DNA from: Pseudolysobacter sp. | GTDB lineage: Bacteria > Pseudomonadota > Gammaproteobacteria > Xanthomonadales > Rhodanobacteraceae | NCBI GenBank assembly: GCA_025351985.1 | Contig: JANXUW010000051.1 | Span: forward strand, 1 to 7,664 | Reading direction: 5' to 3' | Length of the DNA stretch: 7,664 nt | Part shown: positions 1 through 7,125 of the stretch, piece by piece | Layout of the letters: every line of letters starts with the position of its first letter | Numbering within the stretch: position 1 is the first letter of the stretch | Notes under the pieces: model-generated | Told to the model about the DNA's origin: nothing | The model's input: only the letters and a program-made list of their open reading frames with translations | The model's database searches: none | Position numbers and translations under genes: made by a program

Positions 1-2
1 TG

Positions 3-71
3 GTCCGCGACATGGGCGGCGGCTGGGATGCGCAACGCATGGACAATCTCGGCGAACATCCGGCGCGATGA
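3..71 (+). CDS. C-terminal end of an unidentified protein (partial)
   Basis: Only the last 22 codons are present, ending in TGA at 69-71; the rest lies off the left edge. The tail reads ...MGGGWDAQRMDN..., and GGGW near a C-terminus recalls outer-membrane efflux channels of the NodT/OprM type, which often end in a GGGW-like motif. That resemblance is weak because so few residues are visible. Frames 1 and 2 are also open for 30 or more codons, so the frame choice is itself uncertain. It was preferred because its residues look protein-like and it ends before the tRNA promoter. The true product is unknown. Confidence 0.35.
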   Translation, partial: VRDMGGGWDAQRMDNLGEHPAR

Positions 72-101
72 AATTTTTGCCGGCCCGAGTTAACGTTGTC
101 C

Positions 102-130
102 TTGACCATTTGCGCCATCTCCCGTAATCT
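102..130 (+). promoter_or_regulatory. sigma70-type promoter of the tRNA-Ala/tRNA-Glu operon
   Basis: A -35 box TTGACC (102-107) and a -10 box TAATCT (125-130) are separated by exactly 17 bp. Transcription would start near 136-138, a few bases before the tRNA-Ala 5' end at 144. The stretch after the -10 box is GC-rich (TCCGCGTC), the kind of discriminator typical of stable-RNA promoters under ppGpp/DksA (stringent) control. The regulation is inferred from this pattern, not shown. Confidence 0.75.
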
Positions 131-143
131 TCCGCGTCTTCCC

Positions 144-219
<76 letters not shown>

Positions 220-254
220 GGTTTCACCAAGTTCCTAAGCTGTTTTCCTCTTGC

Positions 255-330
255 GTCCCCATCGTCTAGAGGCCTAGGACACCGCCCTTTCACGGCAGTA
301 ACAGGGGTTCGAATCCCCTTGGGGACGCCA
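255..330 (+). tRNA. tRNA-Glu, anticodon TTC
   Basis: A complete 76-nt tRNA with encoded CCA. The acceptor stem GTCCCCA (255-261) pairs fully with TGGGGAC (320-326). The body closely follows the E. coli tRNA-Glu as I recall it, with anticodon loop CTTTCAC giving anticodon TTC (reads GAA and GAG) and T arm AGGGG-TTCGAAT-CCCCT. One oddity: the anticodon stem is CCGCC against GGCAG, so C28 faces A42 where E. coli has C28-G42. The gene follows tRNA-Ala with a 35-nt spacer and no promoter of its own, so it is probably processed from a shared transcript. Glu-tRNA also feeds tetrapyrrole synthesis in organisms that use the C5 pathway. Confidence 0.97.
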
Positions 331-343
331 TATACGTCAACGC

Positions 344-373
344 AAAACGCCCGCCTGCGAAGGTGGGCGTTTT
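344..373. terminator. Rho-independent, bidirectional terminator hairpin
   Basis: A 13-bp stem, with arms at 344-356 and 361-373, has one G-T pair and a GCGA (GNRA) tetraloop at 357-360. The arms begin and end in AAAA/TTTT, so each strand has a GC-rich stem with a short U tract built into its 3' arm. It lies 14 nt after the tRNA-Glu gene and 57 nt beyond the stop of the convergent minus-strand gene, so it can end transcription from both sides. The U tract is only four bases long, which makes efficiency uncertain. Confidence 0.85.
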
Positions 374-429
374 CGTATCCGACGTTTACTTAAACAACGT
401 CACTGCATGCGCCATTCGCGTTGCTGCGA

Positions 430-2496
430 TCACGGCACGATTTCAAAATGATTCGTGGCACCGGTCAGATCTCTATTCAACGTGATCCACAGTTCCTGCG
501 CATCGCCGCGCAGCGACGGGAAATAATCCTGATCGATCACCAGCACGTTGCCATTCAAGCGCACCGTGGTCGGATAAGCACCGCTGTAATTGCTGATAAT
601 CAGCAACGGTTTTTTCAGCGTGCCGCTGGCGACTGCGATATTCGCATCGAGCTGATTGCCGGCCGCGGCCAAGGCCAGCGCGCCACGCACGGCGTTGTAT
701 CCGGCCGGCGCGTAAGCCATCGTATCGCTGCGATTCACGCCCGCCGGGCCGCTGCTCACGACCGAACCGATAACCGTGGTCATGCTGATGCCCTGCACTG
801 TTTCGACCTGCGTCACCTGCGCTTCGACCGGTGCGCTCGAATGCGTGCCGAGCACAACGTAGGTCGAATAACTTTTCTTCGGCCAGCCGGGCTGCGTGGC
901 ATCCGGCAGCGGGCCACCCCAATACGTGCTGCCATGAATGTGGTAACTGGTCTGGCCGAGAAATCCGTACTCGGTGCCCCACGCCAGCCGCGAATTGTTG
1001 TTCGAGGTATTCGGGCCAAGGTTAAAATTGATCGACTGGTACGGCCAGAAGTCGACACACGGCATCTTGTACGTCGCGCCCTCGCAATTCGCGCCCGCCG
1101 TGGCACTGGTCTTGTTCCACATCGCGGTGACGTTGAAATAACCACCGGCGTCCTGCTGCACGATGTTCTGCGATTGCACTACGCCCATCGTGGCATCGTT
1201 TGTCACCAGCCAGAGTTTGACGTACGGCACGGTGTTCGGCGTATTCCAAGTCCACGCGCTGTTCAAGGTCACCGGCGCCGTCGTGCTGGTGAATTTGTAA
1301 CGATCGCCCCACGCCACGCCGTCGATATCAGCGGATCCATCACCGTCGATATTGAGTTCGCCATACGGCGCACGTGAATCGTCTTGGAGATAATTGGGCG
1401 CGATCGCGGACATGTCATGCGTGATCGCCCACAACGGATGATCGTGGCCGGTGGAAAAAACCCAGTCGATCGTTACTGGCACGAGTGTCGTATGCCCCGG
1501 TGCAGCGGGCGAGCAATTGTGCGTGTAGTTCTGCGTGTATTCGAAGATCGCATGATGGCGACCTTCGAATACACGCTGGAACGTGCCCGGAATGCTGTAG
1601 CCGAGCGGCGAATCGTCACCATTGCAAAACGAGTTGCTGGAGTGCGATACGACGTAACCGAAGCCGCCATAACCACCGTTGCCGTAGTTCGTGACGCCAG
1701 CAATGCGCGTCGAGTTGTCGGGCAATTGATAGCGGAATTCGCGCAACGCGCCGCCGCGATTCTGATACACGCCTGCGTTCGGGCCGGACTGTCCATCGTT
1801 GTGCGCGAGCACCGCGACGCGCGGTTTGTTGCCGCTGTCACGCCACGTGAAACGGTCGCTGACCATCGCCGCCACCGTCACGTCGTGCTCGATCAACATG
1901 CCGTTGCCGGCCGGCGCGATCACCGTGCTCTCGAAACCGTTGCTGAAAATGTGATCGACCACCGCGGTCTGCAGCGCGATGTCATCGAGATACAACACCG
2001 GCTGCGTACCCGGTACATCACTTTGCAAATCGATGCGATCAAAACCGCCGCTGTAGGATAACGGCGGTTGGGAAAAATTCACCGTGACTTCGCGCCACGC
2101 ATTCGCGCCGATCGCGCCGCCGCTGATGTAGCTATCGAGCACCGCATTGGCGACGAGACTGCCGTTGAGCTGCAAATCCAGACGCAAATGTTGCCCGCCG
2201 CCGCTGCCGCCATGCACCCAGAAATGCAGCAGCGGATATTGCGTGGTGGCGAGCGCCTGCGTTTCGTGATCAAACGACACGGCATTGAAATTATTGCCGG
2301 TGAATGAGATCGAATTCGATCCCGAATGCACCGGCGCGGTCGCCGCAAAATTGCTACCGCCGCCGTAGGAATAATCCTCAAAGCCGTTCTGCAAGGTATC
2401 CGTGTAGATGCTGAAGTCGGTCGCCTGCGCGCAGGTGGCGAAGCCGAACAGGCAAGCGGCAATGGAAGACCGGCTCAACTTGCAAAATCGCTTCAT
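430..2496 (-). CDS. exported multidomain protein with carbohydrate-binding-like N-terminal domain, function unknown
   Basis: A 688-residue secreted protein that I cannot assign to an enzyme family. Residues 1-25 form a Sec signal peptide (KR-rich start, hydrophobic core, AQA cleavage site before T26). Residues about 27-180 look like a beta-sandwich carbohydrate-binding module: HSGSNSISF, LLHFWVHGGSGGGQ at 89-102 and YLDDIAL at 169-175 are typical of such domains in secreted hydrolases. IFSNGFE (183-189) marks a linker. Residues about 195-560 form a large domain rich in Gly, Asn and aromatics, with an Asp-rich DGDG loop (384-393) and Cys 291, 328, 471 and 480 available for disulphides. Residues about 590-688 look like a C-terminal beta domain. 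The start is supported by GAGGA at 2501-2505, four bases before ATG. The gene is monocistronic and converges on the tRNA operon. A role in polysaccharide binding or breakdown is inferred. Confidence 0.85.
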   Translation of the reverse strand: MKRFCKLSRSSIAACLFGFATCAQATDFSIYTDTLQNGFEDYSYGGGSNFAATAPVHSGSNSISFTGNNFNAVSFDHETQALATTQYPLLHFWVHGGSGGGQHLRLDLQLNGSLVANAVLDSYISGGAIGANAWREVTVNFSQPPLSYSGGFDRIDLQSDVPGTQPVLYLDDIALQTAVVDHIFSNGFESTVIAPAGNGMLIEHDVTVAAMVSDRFTWRDSGNKPRVAVLAHNDGQSGPNAGVYQNRGGALREFRYQLPDNSTRIAGVTNYGNGGYGGFGYVVSHSSNSFCNGDDSPLGYSIPGTFQRVFEGRHHAIFEYTQNYTHNCSPAAPGHTTLVPVTIDWVFSTGHDHPLWAITHDMSAIAPNYLQDDSRAPYGELNIDGDGSADIDGVAWGDRYKFTSTTAPVTLNSAWTWNTPNTVPYVKLWLVTNDATMGVVQSQNIVQQDAGGYFNVTAMWNKTSATAGANCEGATYKMPCVDFWPYQSINFNLGPNTSNNNSRLAWGTEYGFLGQTSYHIHGSTYWGGPLPDATQPGWPKKSYSTYVVLGTHSSAPVEAQVTQVETVQGISMTTVIGSVVSSGPAGVNRSDTMAYAPAGYNAVRGALALAAAGNQLDANIAVASGTLKKPLLIISNYSGAYPTTVRLNGNVLVIDQDYFPSLRGDAQELWITLNRDLTGATNHFEIVP

Positions 2497-2528
2497 GCTT
2501 TCCTCGAACTGGACATTATCGATTTTTC

Positions 2529-2601
2529 GATCCGATAGAACCCGGCGCCGGACTCCAGCGTTCGGATCTTTTTAATCCGGCGGATGCGCGAACTTCCGCG
2601 C
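2529..2601. repeat. cluster of overlapping inverted repeats
   Basis: GATCCGA (2529-2535) can pair with TCGGATC (2562-2568), enclosing the perfect palindrome CCGGCGCCGG (2542-2551). The second arm can instead pair as CGGAT (2563-2567) with ATCCG (2575-2579), and that arm in turn with CGGAT (2581-2585). GCGCG (2586-2590) pairs with CGCGC (2597-2601). These pairings exclude one another, so the upstream region of the secreted-protein gene could adopt alternative structures. On the plus strand the larger stem is followed by TTTTT, but no plus-strand gene precedes it. Function unknown. Confidence 0.5.
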
Positions 2602-2717
2602 TGGCTCTGCCATAAAACCTAACACGAGGTCACCACGAGTTTATTCCCGCGCGCATCTTTTTTTCTTCTTCTTTTTATTCTGCTCGACGAAATGCGGGAT
2701 ACATTGCGAGCGCAGCT

Positions 2718-2731
2718 AAACCTTCAGGTTT
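2718..2731. repeat. short hairpin downstream of hsdR
   Basis: AAACCT (2718-2723) and AGGTTT (2726-2731) form a near-perfect palindrome, best folded as five or fewer pairs plus a small loop. It lies about 32 nt after the hsdR stop on the minus strand. There is no U tract behind it, so it is a poor intrinsic terminator. It might protect the 3' end of the mRNA, but that is speculative. Confidence 0.3.
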
Positions 2732-2762
2732 CGTTACGGTCGTGATACCCATCGCTTCATTC

Positions 2763-5700
2763 TTACGCACTTCGCGCAAGACTCCAGCCGGACGACAAAA
2801 CCTCGGCCTGTTGCAGCACCGTCTGCACGGCGGCATCCTGCAGATCGGGCGGATAACCGTACTTGCGCAGGATGCGTTTCACCAGCACGCGCATTCGTGC
2901 GCGCGCCGATTCGCGATGCGCCCAATCGACTGACACGTTTTCACGCAGGCTGACCAGCAACTCATGCGCGATCAGCCGCAGGTTATCGTCACCCATCATC
3001 TGCACCGCGCTTTCGTTCTCGGCGAGTGCATCGTAGAAAGCGATTTCTTCGTCGGACAAACCGCTTTCCTCGCCGCGCTGACGCGCTGTGCGAATATCCT
3101 TAGCGAGCAAGATCAGCTCCTGCAAAACTTCCGCCGTGGTGATTGCATTAGCGTGGTATCGCGCCACCGCATCCTCCAGTCGCAGCGAGAATGCCCTGGT
3201 CTGCACAACATTGGTTTTGCTGCGCGAGCGGATCCCGTCGTTGAGCAGTTTTCGCAGCGCTTCCAACGCGAGGTTCTTGCGCTCCATTTGCTGCACCTCG
3301 GCCAGAAACTCGTCCGAGAGTATCGAAATATCCGGGCTCTTGATGCCGGCCGCCGCCAGAATATCGACGATCTCGGTAGACACTACGGCGCGACTCACGA
3401 TCTGCTGGATCGCCAATTCGCGATCGCGTTGCATGACGCCCGATCCGCTGCCGCTCTTCACCAGCGCCGCGCGTATCGCCTGGAAAAAACCGACCTCCTC
3501 GCGAATGTTCCGCGCCTGATCCGACGCCGATGCCAGCGAGAACGCCTTGGAAAGTGACAGCACCGCATCCTGATAACGTCGATGCGCGTTCTTTTTTCCT
3601 TCCTTGGTTTTTTCCTGCGCCGACAATCTTTGTTGCAGATCGAGGATCCATTCAATCGCACCGGCCATCATAATCAGGCGCTGATGCGGCATGCCGCACA
3701 TTGCCGTGCGGTAATCAAAACCGTGGTACATGTCGCGCACCACTTCGTACTTTTCCAGCAGCAGCGCAATCGCCTGGGCTTCATCGATGCCGGTGTTTTC
3801 CTGGTCGTTCTTCGAGTATTGCTGCAGCGCCGATTTCAGATTCTGCGCGATGCCGATGTAGTCGACAATCAAGCCCGCCGGTTTGTCACGGAACACGCGG
3901 TTCACGCGCGCAATAGCCTGCATCAAACCGTGTCCACGCATCGGCTTGTCCACGTACATAGTGTGCATGCACGGTGCATCAAAACCGGTCAGCCACATGT
4001 CGCGCACCAGCACCAGCTTGAGCGGATCTTTCGGATCACGCGCACGCTTGGCGAGCAGGTCGCGACGAGTCTTGTTGCCGATATGCGGCTGCCATTCAGC
4101 GCGGTCGCTGGCCGCGCCGGTCATCACGATCTTCACTGATCCCGCGTTGTCATCGGTGCTGTGCCAGTCCGGCCGCAGTTTGATGATTTCGTCGTACAAC
4201 TTCACGCAGATGCGGCGACTCATGCAAACCACCATCGCCTTGCCTTCGAGCGCGGCGATGCGATCCTCGAAATGCGTGACCATATCCCGCGCCACCAGCG
4301 CCATGCGTTTATCGCTGCCGACCAAGGCTTCCACGGTCGACCACTTTTGCTTGAAGCGTTCCTGCTCGACTTCCGAATCGTCCTCGGTGAGCGCATTTAC
4401 GTCGGCATCGATCTTCGGCTTTTCATCTTCGTCCAGCTCAATGCGCGCGAGCCGCGATTCGTAGTAGATCGGCACCGTCGCGCCATCTTCCACGGCGCGG
4501 CTGATGTCGTAGACGTCGATGTAATTGCCGAACACCGCCGGCGTGTTTACGTCGTCGGCTTCGATTGGTGTACCGGTGAAACCGATGAACGATGCATTCG
4601 GCAACGCATCGCGCAGATACTTGGCAAAACCATAAGAAATCGCTCCGGTTTTGGCATCCACTTTTGCGCGAAAACCATATTGGCTGCGATGCGCCTCGTC
4701 AGCGATCACCACCACATTGCGCCGCTCGGTCAGCGCGTGTGGAATCTCGCCGAACTTTTGCAAGGTGGTAAAAATCACCCCGCCCGACGCGCGTGCCAAC
4801 AGCTTCTGCAAGTCTTCGCGGCTGTCGGCTTGCACCGGTGTTTGCCGAATCAGATCACGACACATCGAGAACGTAGCGAACAATTGCTGATCGAGATCGT
4901 TGCGATCGGTCAGCACTACCAGTGTCGGATTTTCCATCAGCGGATGCTTGATGAGTTGCCCGGCATAAAACGCCATCAGCAGACTTTTGCCCGAGCCTTG
5001 CGTATGCCAGATCACACCGGCGCGGCGGTCGCCTTTGAGCTGCGTTTTGACGCTGGCAAATCCGTGATCGGCCGGATCTTCGCGCACGCGCAGCGCTTGG
5101 CCCGAGGCACGAATCGTCGATTCGACCGCGCGCATCACCGCATGAAACTGATGATAACCGGCGATGATTTTTGCCAGCCCCGAATGCGTTTCGGCGAACA
5201 CGGTAAAGTCGCGCAACAGATCGAGCAATCGACGCGGCGCGAAGATGCCTTCGATCAAGGTCGAGAGCTCCGGCGCACCTTTCGGCGCAATATCGCGGCC
5301 ATCGGTGGTGCGCCACGGCATGAACCTTTCCAGATCCGCCGACAGCGACCCCACGCGCGCGGTGATGCCGTCGGAAGTCACCAGCAACGCATTGGTATTG
5401 AACAGCGCCGGGATCTGTTTTTTGTAGGTTTGCAGCTGATTGAACGCGCCAACCAGGGTAGCGCTGCCGCTGCCGGGCGCCTTGAGTTCGATCACCGCCA
5501 ATGGCAATCCGTTGATGAACACCACCACGTCCGGGCGGCGGCTGGACTGCCCGGCGATCACCACGAACTGGCTCACGGCCAACCAGTCGTTACGCTCGGG
5601 CCGGTCGAAATCGATCAGTGTCACCTTGCTGGCCGTCAGCATGCCGTCATCGGCGTAATACTCGACATCCACGCCTTCGGTCATCAGCTTGTGGATACGC

Positions 5701-5960
5701 CGGTTTTCTTCCAGCAGCGCGGGCAACTCGAACTGCATGACTTTGCGTATCGCATCCTGCCGCGCTTGCGCTGGCAGGTGCGGATTGAGCAATGCGACGG
5801 TTTTCTCGAAGCGCTTTTTCAGGATCACTTCATCGTGGCTTTCGCGCTCAGGATGATGTCCATCGGGACCGATGTTTTCTTCTTGCTCGATGTTGTAGCC
5901 AAGCTCGCGCAGTTGCTCCAGCAAGGCGTGTTCGATCGCGGCTTCGGATAAAAAGGCCAT
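2763..5960 (-). CDS. hsdR: type I restriction enzyme R subunit (HsdR): ATP-dependent translocase and endonuclease
   Basis: A 1065-residue motor and nuclease subunit of a type I restriction-modification complex; full length for the family (usually about 1000-1100). The N-terminal nuclease domain shows the PD-(D/E)xK signature [10 protein letters not shown]...AVIELKAP, with D144, E158 and K160, followed by QxxxY (Q175, Y179). Two RecA-like domains follow: Walker A HTQGSGKS (319-326, K325), DEAH (421-424), FTGTP (461-465), [10 protein letters not shown] (654-663) and QAIARVNR (681-688). The helical C-terminus, with [14 protein letters not shown] at 1026-1039, resembles the DUF3387-type tail that docks on the methyltransferase core. 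All key residues are intact. ATG overlaps the rhuM stop (TAATG), and GGAAAA just upstream is a weak ribosome site, so translation is probably coupled. The partner methyltransferase subunit is outside the window. Confidence 0.97.
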   Translation of the reverse strand: MAFLSEAAIEHALLEQLRELGYNIEQEENIGPDGHHPERESHDEVILKKRFEKTVALLNPHLPAQARQDAIRKVMQFELPALLEENRRIHKLMTEGVDVEYYADDGMLTASKVTLIDFDRPERNDWLAVSQFVVIAGQSSRRPDVVVFINGLPLAVIELKAPGSGSATLVGAFNQLQTYKKQIPALFNTNALLVTSDGITARVGSLSADLERFMPWRTTDGRDIAPKGAPELSTLIEGIFAPRRLLDLLRDFTVFAETHSGLAKIIAGYHQFHAVMRAVESTIRASGQALRVREDPADHGFASVKTQLKGDRRAGVIWHTQGSGKSLLMAFYAGQLIKHPLMENPTLVVLTDRNDLDQQLFATFSMCRDLIRQTPVQADSREDLQKLLARASGGVIFTTLQKFGEIPHALTERRNVVVIADEAHRSQYGFRAKVDAKTGAISYGFAKYLRDALPNASFIGFTGTPIEADDVNTPAVFGNYIDVYDISRAVEDGATVPIYYESRLARIELDEDEKPKIDADVNALTEDDSEVEQERFKQKWSTVEALVGSDKRMALVARDMVTHFEDRIAALEGKAMVVCMSRRICVKLYDEIIKLRPDWHSTDDNAGSVKIVMTGAASDRAEWQPHIGNKTRRDLLAKRARDPKDPLKLVLVRDMWLTGFDAPCMHTMYVDKPMRGHGLMQAIARVNRVFRDKPAGLIVDYIGIAQNLKSALQQYSKNDQENTGIDEAQAIALLLEKYEVVRDMYHGFDYRTAMCGMPHQRLIMMAGAIEWILDLQQRLSAQEKTKEGKKNAHRRYQDAVLSLSKAFSLASASDQARNIREEVGFFQAIRAALVKSGSGSGVMQRDRELAIQQIVSRAVVSTEIVDILAAAGIKSPDISILSDEFLAEVQQMERKNLALEALRKLLNDGIRSRSKTNVVQTRAFSLRLEDAVARYHANAITTAEVLQELILLAKDIRTARQRGEESGLSDEEIAFYDALAENESAVQMMGDDNLRLIAHELLVSLRENVSVDWAHRESARARMRVLVKRILRKYGYPPDLQDAAVQTVLQQAEVLSSGWSLARSA

Positions 5961-6991
5961 TATTTTTTCCGGCGAGGACTACGAGAAACCCCAGACTTTG
6001 GCGCAATTTGCTTCACAGCGCGATCAAAGTCACTTTCATGCGCCACCGTCAGTTGATGCTCTGCGCGGAATTTTTCGTACTCCAACAGCGCACGTTCGTC
6101 TGCGAGTTCCTTGCTGATCTTACCCGCGTTTTGCAGGATCTCGCGATCATTCAACGTGAGAAAACCATGGAGCTTGTCGATCCATTCCCTCATCTTCATC
6201 GCGATACGGCGCTGCGCTTGTCCTTCGGCAAAAATAAGATATTGCTCAACCGTGCGGTTGAGCTGACGCAGCTCATCTTCATTCAGATAATTCTTCGCCA
6301 CGGTCACATCGCGGGACAGAACCCGCTCGCCCGGCCAGTTGGTCAAACCCATGTTCGGCTGGCGGGCATCCGCCCGCTGCGCAATTATTTCTGCCGCCGT
6401 GTGGCCGGTAATGGCGTAATGAAATTTGTTTTGCACCGTGGCGTAAAACGACCCGGTGTGATCGCTCGCGGGATCGTAATCAATGCTGGTGGCATAGATG
6501 TCCGCCACTTTGCGATAAAACTGTCGTTCCGAGGTGCGAATATCCCGGATGCGCTCGACCAGTTCATCGAAATAGCGGTCGAGATAACTGGACGCTTTCA
6601 GTCGCTTGTCATCCAGCGCAAAACCCTTGAGCAGATATTCGTTCAGCAGCCTGGTCGCCCAGATGCGGAACTGTGTGCCACGCAGAGATTTCACGCGATA
6701 GCCCACTGAAATAATGACATCCAGATTGTAATGCCGCGTGTTGTATTGCTTGCCGTCTGCGGCAGTAGTAAAGAAATCCTTTACTACTGCGCCCTCCACA
6801 AGCTCGCGCTCGGCGAAGACATTGCGCACATGCTGGCCAATATTCTGCTTGCTGGTATCGAACAGCTCGGCCAGCTGCGCCTGATTGAGCCAGACCGTGC
6901 TCGCCTCGACGCGCACATCCACACGAATGAGCCCGTCTTCTGTCTGATAAACCAGGATAGGTTCGAGCGCCGGGGAATTGGTCTTTTTCAT
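5960..6991 (-). CDS. rhuM: RhuM-family protein encoded within the type I R-M operon
   Basis: A 343-residue protein (numbered here from ATG at 6991) of the virulence RhuM family, named after a Salmonella SPI-3 gene. It begins with [14 protein letters not shown] (14-27), then a helix-turn-helix-like [21 protein letters not shown] (34-54), the conserved [15 protein letters not shown] (88-102), the [14 protein letters not shown] segment (190-203) and [12 protein letters not shown] (213-224), ending in a charged helical tail (KRSPRRKK-like basic end). No signal peptide or membrane segment, so probably cytoplasmic. An in-frame ATG at 7009 would add six residues; 6991 is preferred because it has AGGA eight bases upstream and gives an ATGA overlap with the preceding small ORF. 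The biochemical role of this family is unsettled. Its place between hsdS and hsdR suggests an accessory or regulatory function in the restriction system. Confidence 0.9.
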   Translation of the reverse strand: MKKTNSPALEPILVYQTEDGLIRVDVRVEASTVWLNQAQLAELFDTSKQNIGQHVRNVFAERELVEGAVVKDFFTTAADGKQYNTRHYNLDVIISVGYRVKSLRGTQFRIWATRLLNEYLLKGFALDDKRLKASSYLDRYFDELVERIRDIRTSERQFYRKVADIYATSIDYDPASDHTGSFYATVQNKFHYAITGHTAAEIIAQRADARQPNMGLTNWPGERVLSRDVTVAKNYLNEDELRQLNRTVEQYLIFAEGQAQRRIAMKMREWIDKLHGFLTLNDREILQNAGKISKELADERALLEYEKFRAEHQLTVAHESDFDRAVKQIAPKSGVSRSPRRKK

Positions 6992-7125
6992 ATCGGGAAT
7001 CCTGTCCATCGCTCGGCGTTCATGACGCGTTTGGTGGGATGCCCGCCGCAGCGGTTGTTGCGCGGGCGACCATCCTCGGTCTGGCAGAGGATGATTTCGG
7101 ACGGCGACAACGCCTGATCGCTCAT
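6988..7125 (-). CDS. 45-residue small ORF between hsdS and rhuM, RhuM-like N-terminus
   Basis: Begins with ATG at 7125-7123 and ends with TGA at 6990-6988. Both ends show 4-bp ATGA overlaps: its ATG overlaps the hsdS TGA, and its TGA overlaps the rhuM ATG. The product starts MSDQALSPSEIILCQTEDGR and ends in ERWTGFPI. Residues 11-22 match residues 12-23 of the neighbouring RhuM (343-aa form) at seven of twelve positions, centred on QTEDG; the remainder shows no similarity I recognise. It has two cysteines (14, 26), no signal peptide and no membrane segment. There is no good Shine-Dalgarno site, so expression would depend on coupling with hsdS. It is either a genuine small gene of the operon or the remnant of a second rhuM copy. 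Function unknown. Confidence 0.6.
   Translation of the reverse strand: MSDQALSPSEIILCQTEDGRPRNNRCGGHPTKRVMNAERWTGFPI

Larger units (their letters stand above)
2497..2762. promoter_or_regulatory. intergenic region upstream of the secreted-protein gene and downstream of hsdR
   Basis: No credible gene is seen in this 266-bp stretch. It must hold the end of the hsd transcript and the promoter of the secreted-protein gene, both on the minus strand. A GATAAT (minus strand, 2515-2520) resembles a -10 box, but it has no good -35 partner and would leave a leader of only about 11 nt, so I do not call it. Other contents are a short hairpin at 2718-2731, a pyrimidine tract at 2656-2676, a CTCGTG direct repeat (minus strand, 2622-2638) and a cluster of inverted repeats at 2529-2601. 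No hairpin followed by a clear U tract on the minus strand was found after hsdR. Confidence 0.5.

Noticed and set aside
381..401. small inverted repeat GACGTT...AACGTC with nested GTTTA/TAAAC as an operator
   Set aside because: It lies between two convergent genes, where no promoter is expected, and is short and AT-rich enough to arise by chance.
421..1377. 318-residue plus-strand ORF opposite the secreted-protein gene
   Set aside because: Arg/His/Ile-rich shadow with no ribosome site or motif; the opposite strand carries a signal peptide and coherent domains.
2529..2573. plus-strand intrinsic terminator (stem followed by TTTTT)
   Set aside because: There is no plus-strand gene upstream for it to end, the stem is only 7 bp with a 26-nt interior, and the arms also pair otherwise.
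4161..5951. 596-residue plus-strand ORF opposite hsdR
   Set aside because: Its residues are rich in His, Arg and Gln with no recognisable motif, as expected from the antisense of a GC-biased gene; hsdR on the other strand has every family motif.
5792..6709. 305-residue plus-strand ORF across the rhuM-hsdR joint
   Set aside because: It spans two real minus-strand genes and has antisense-type composition.
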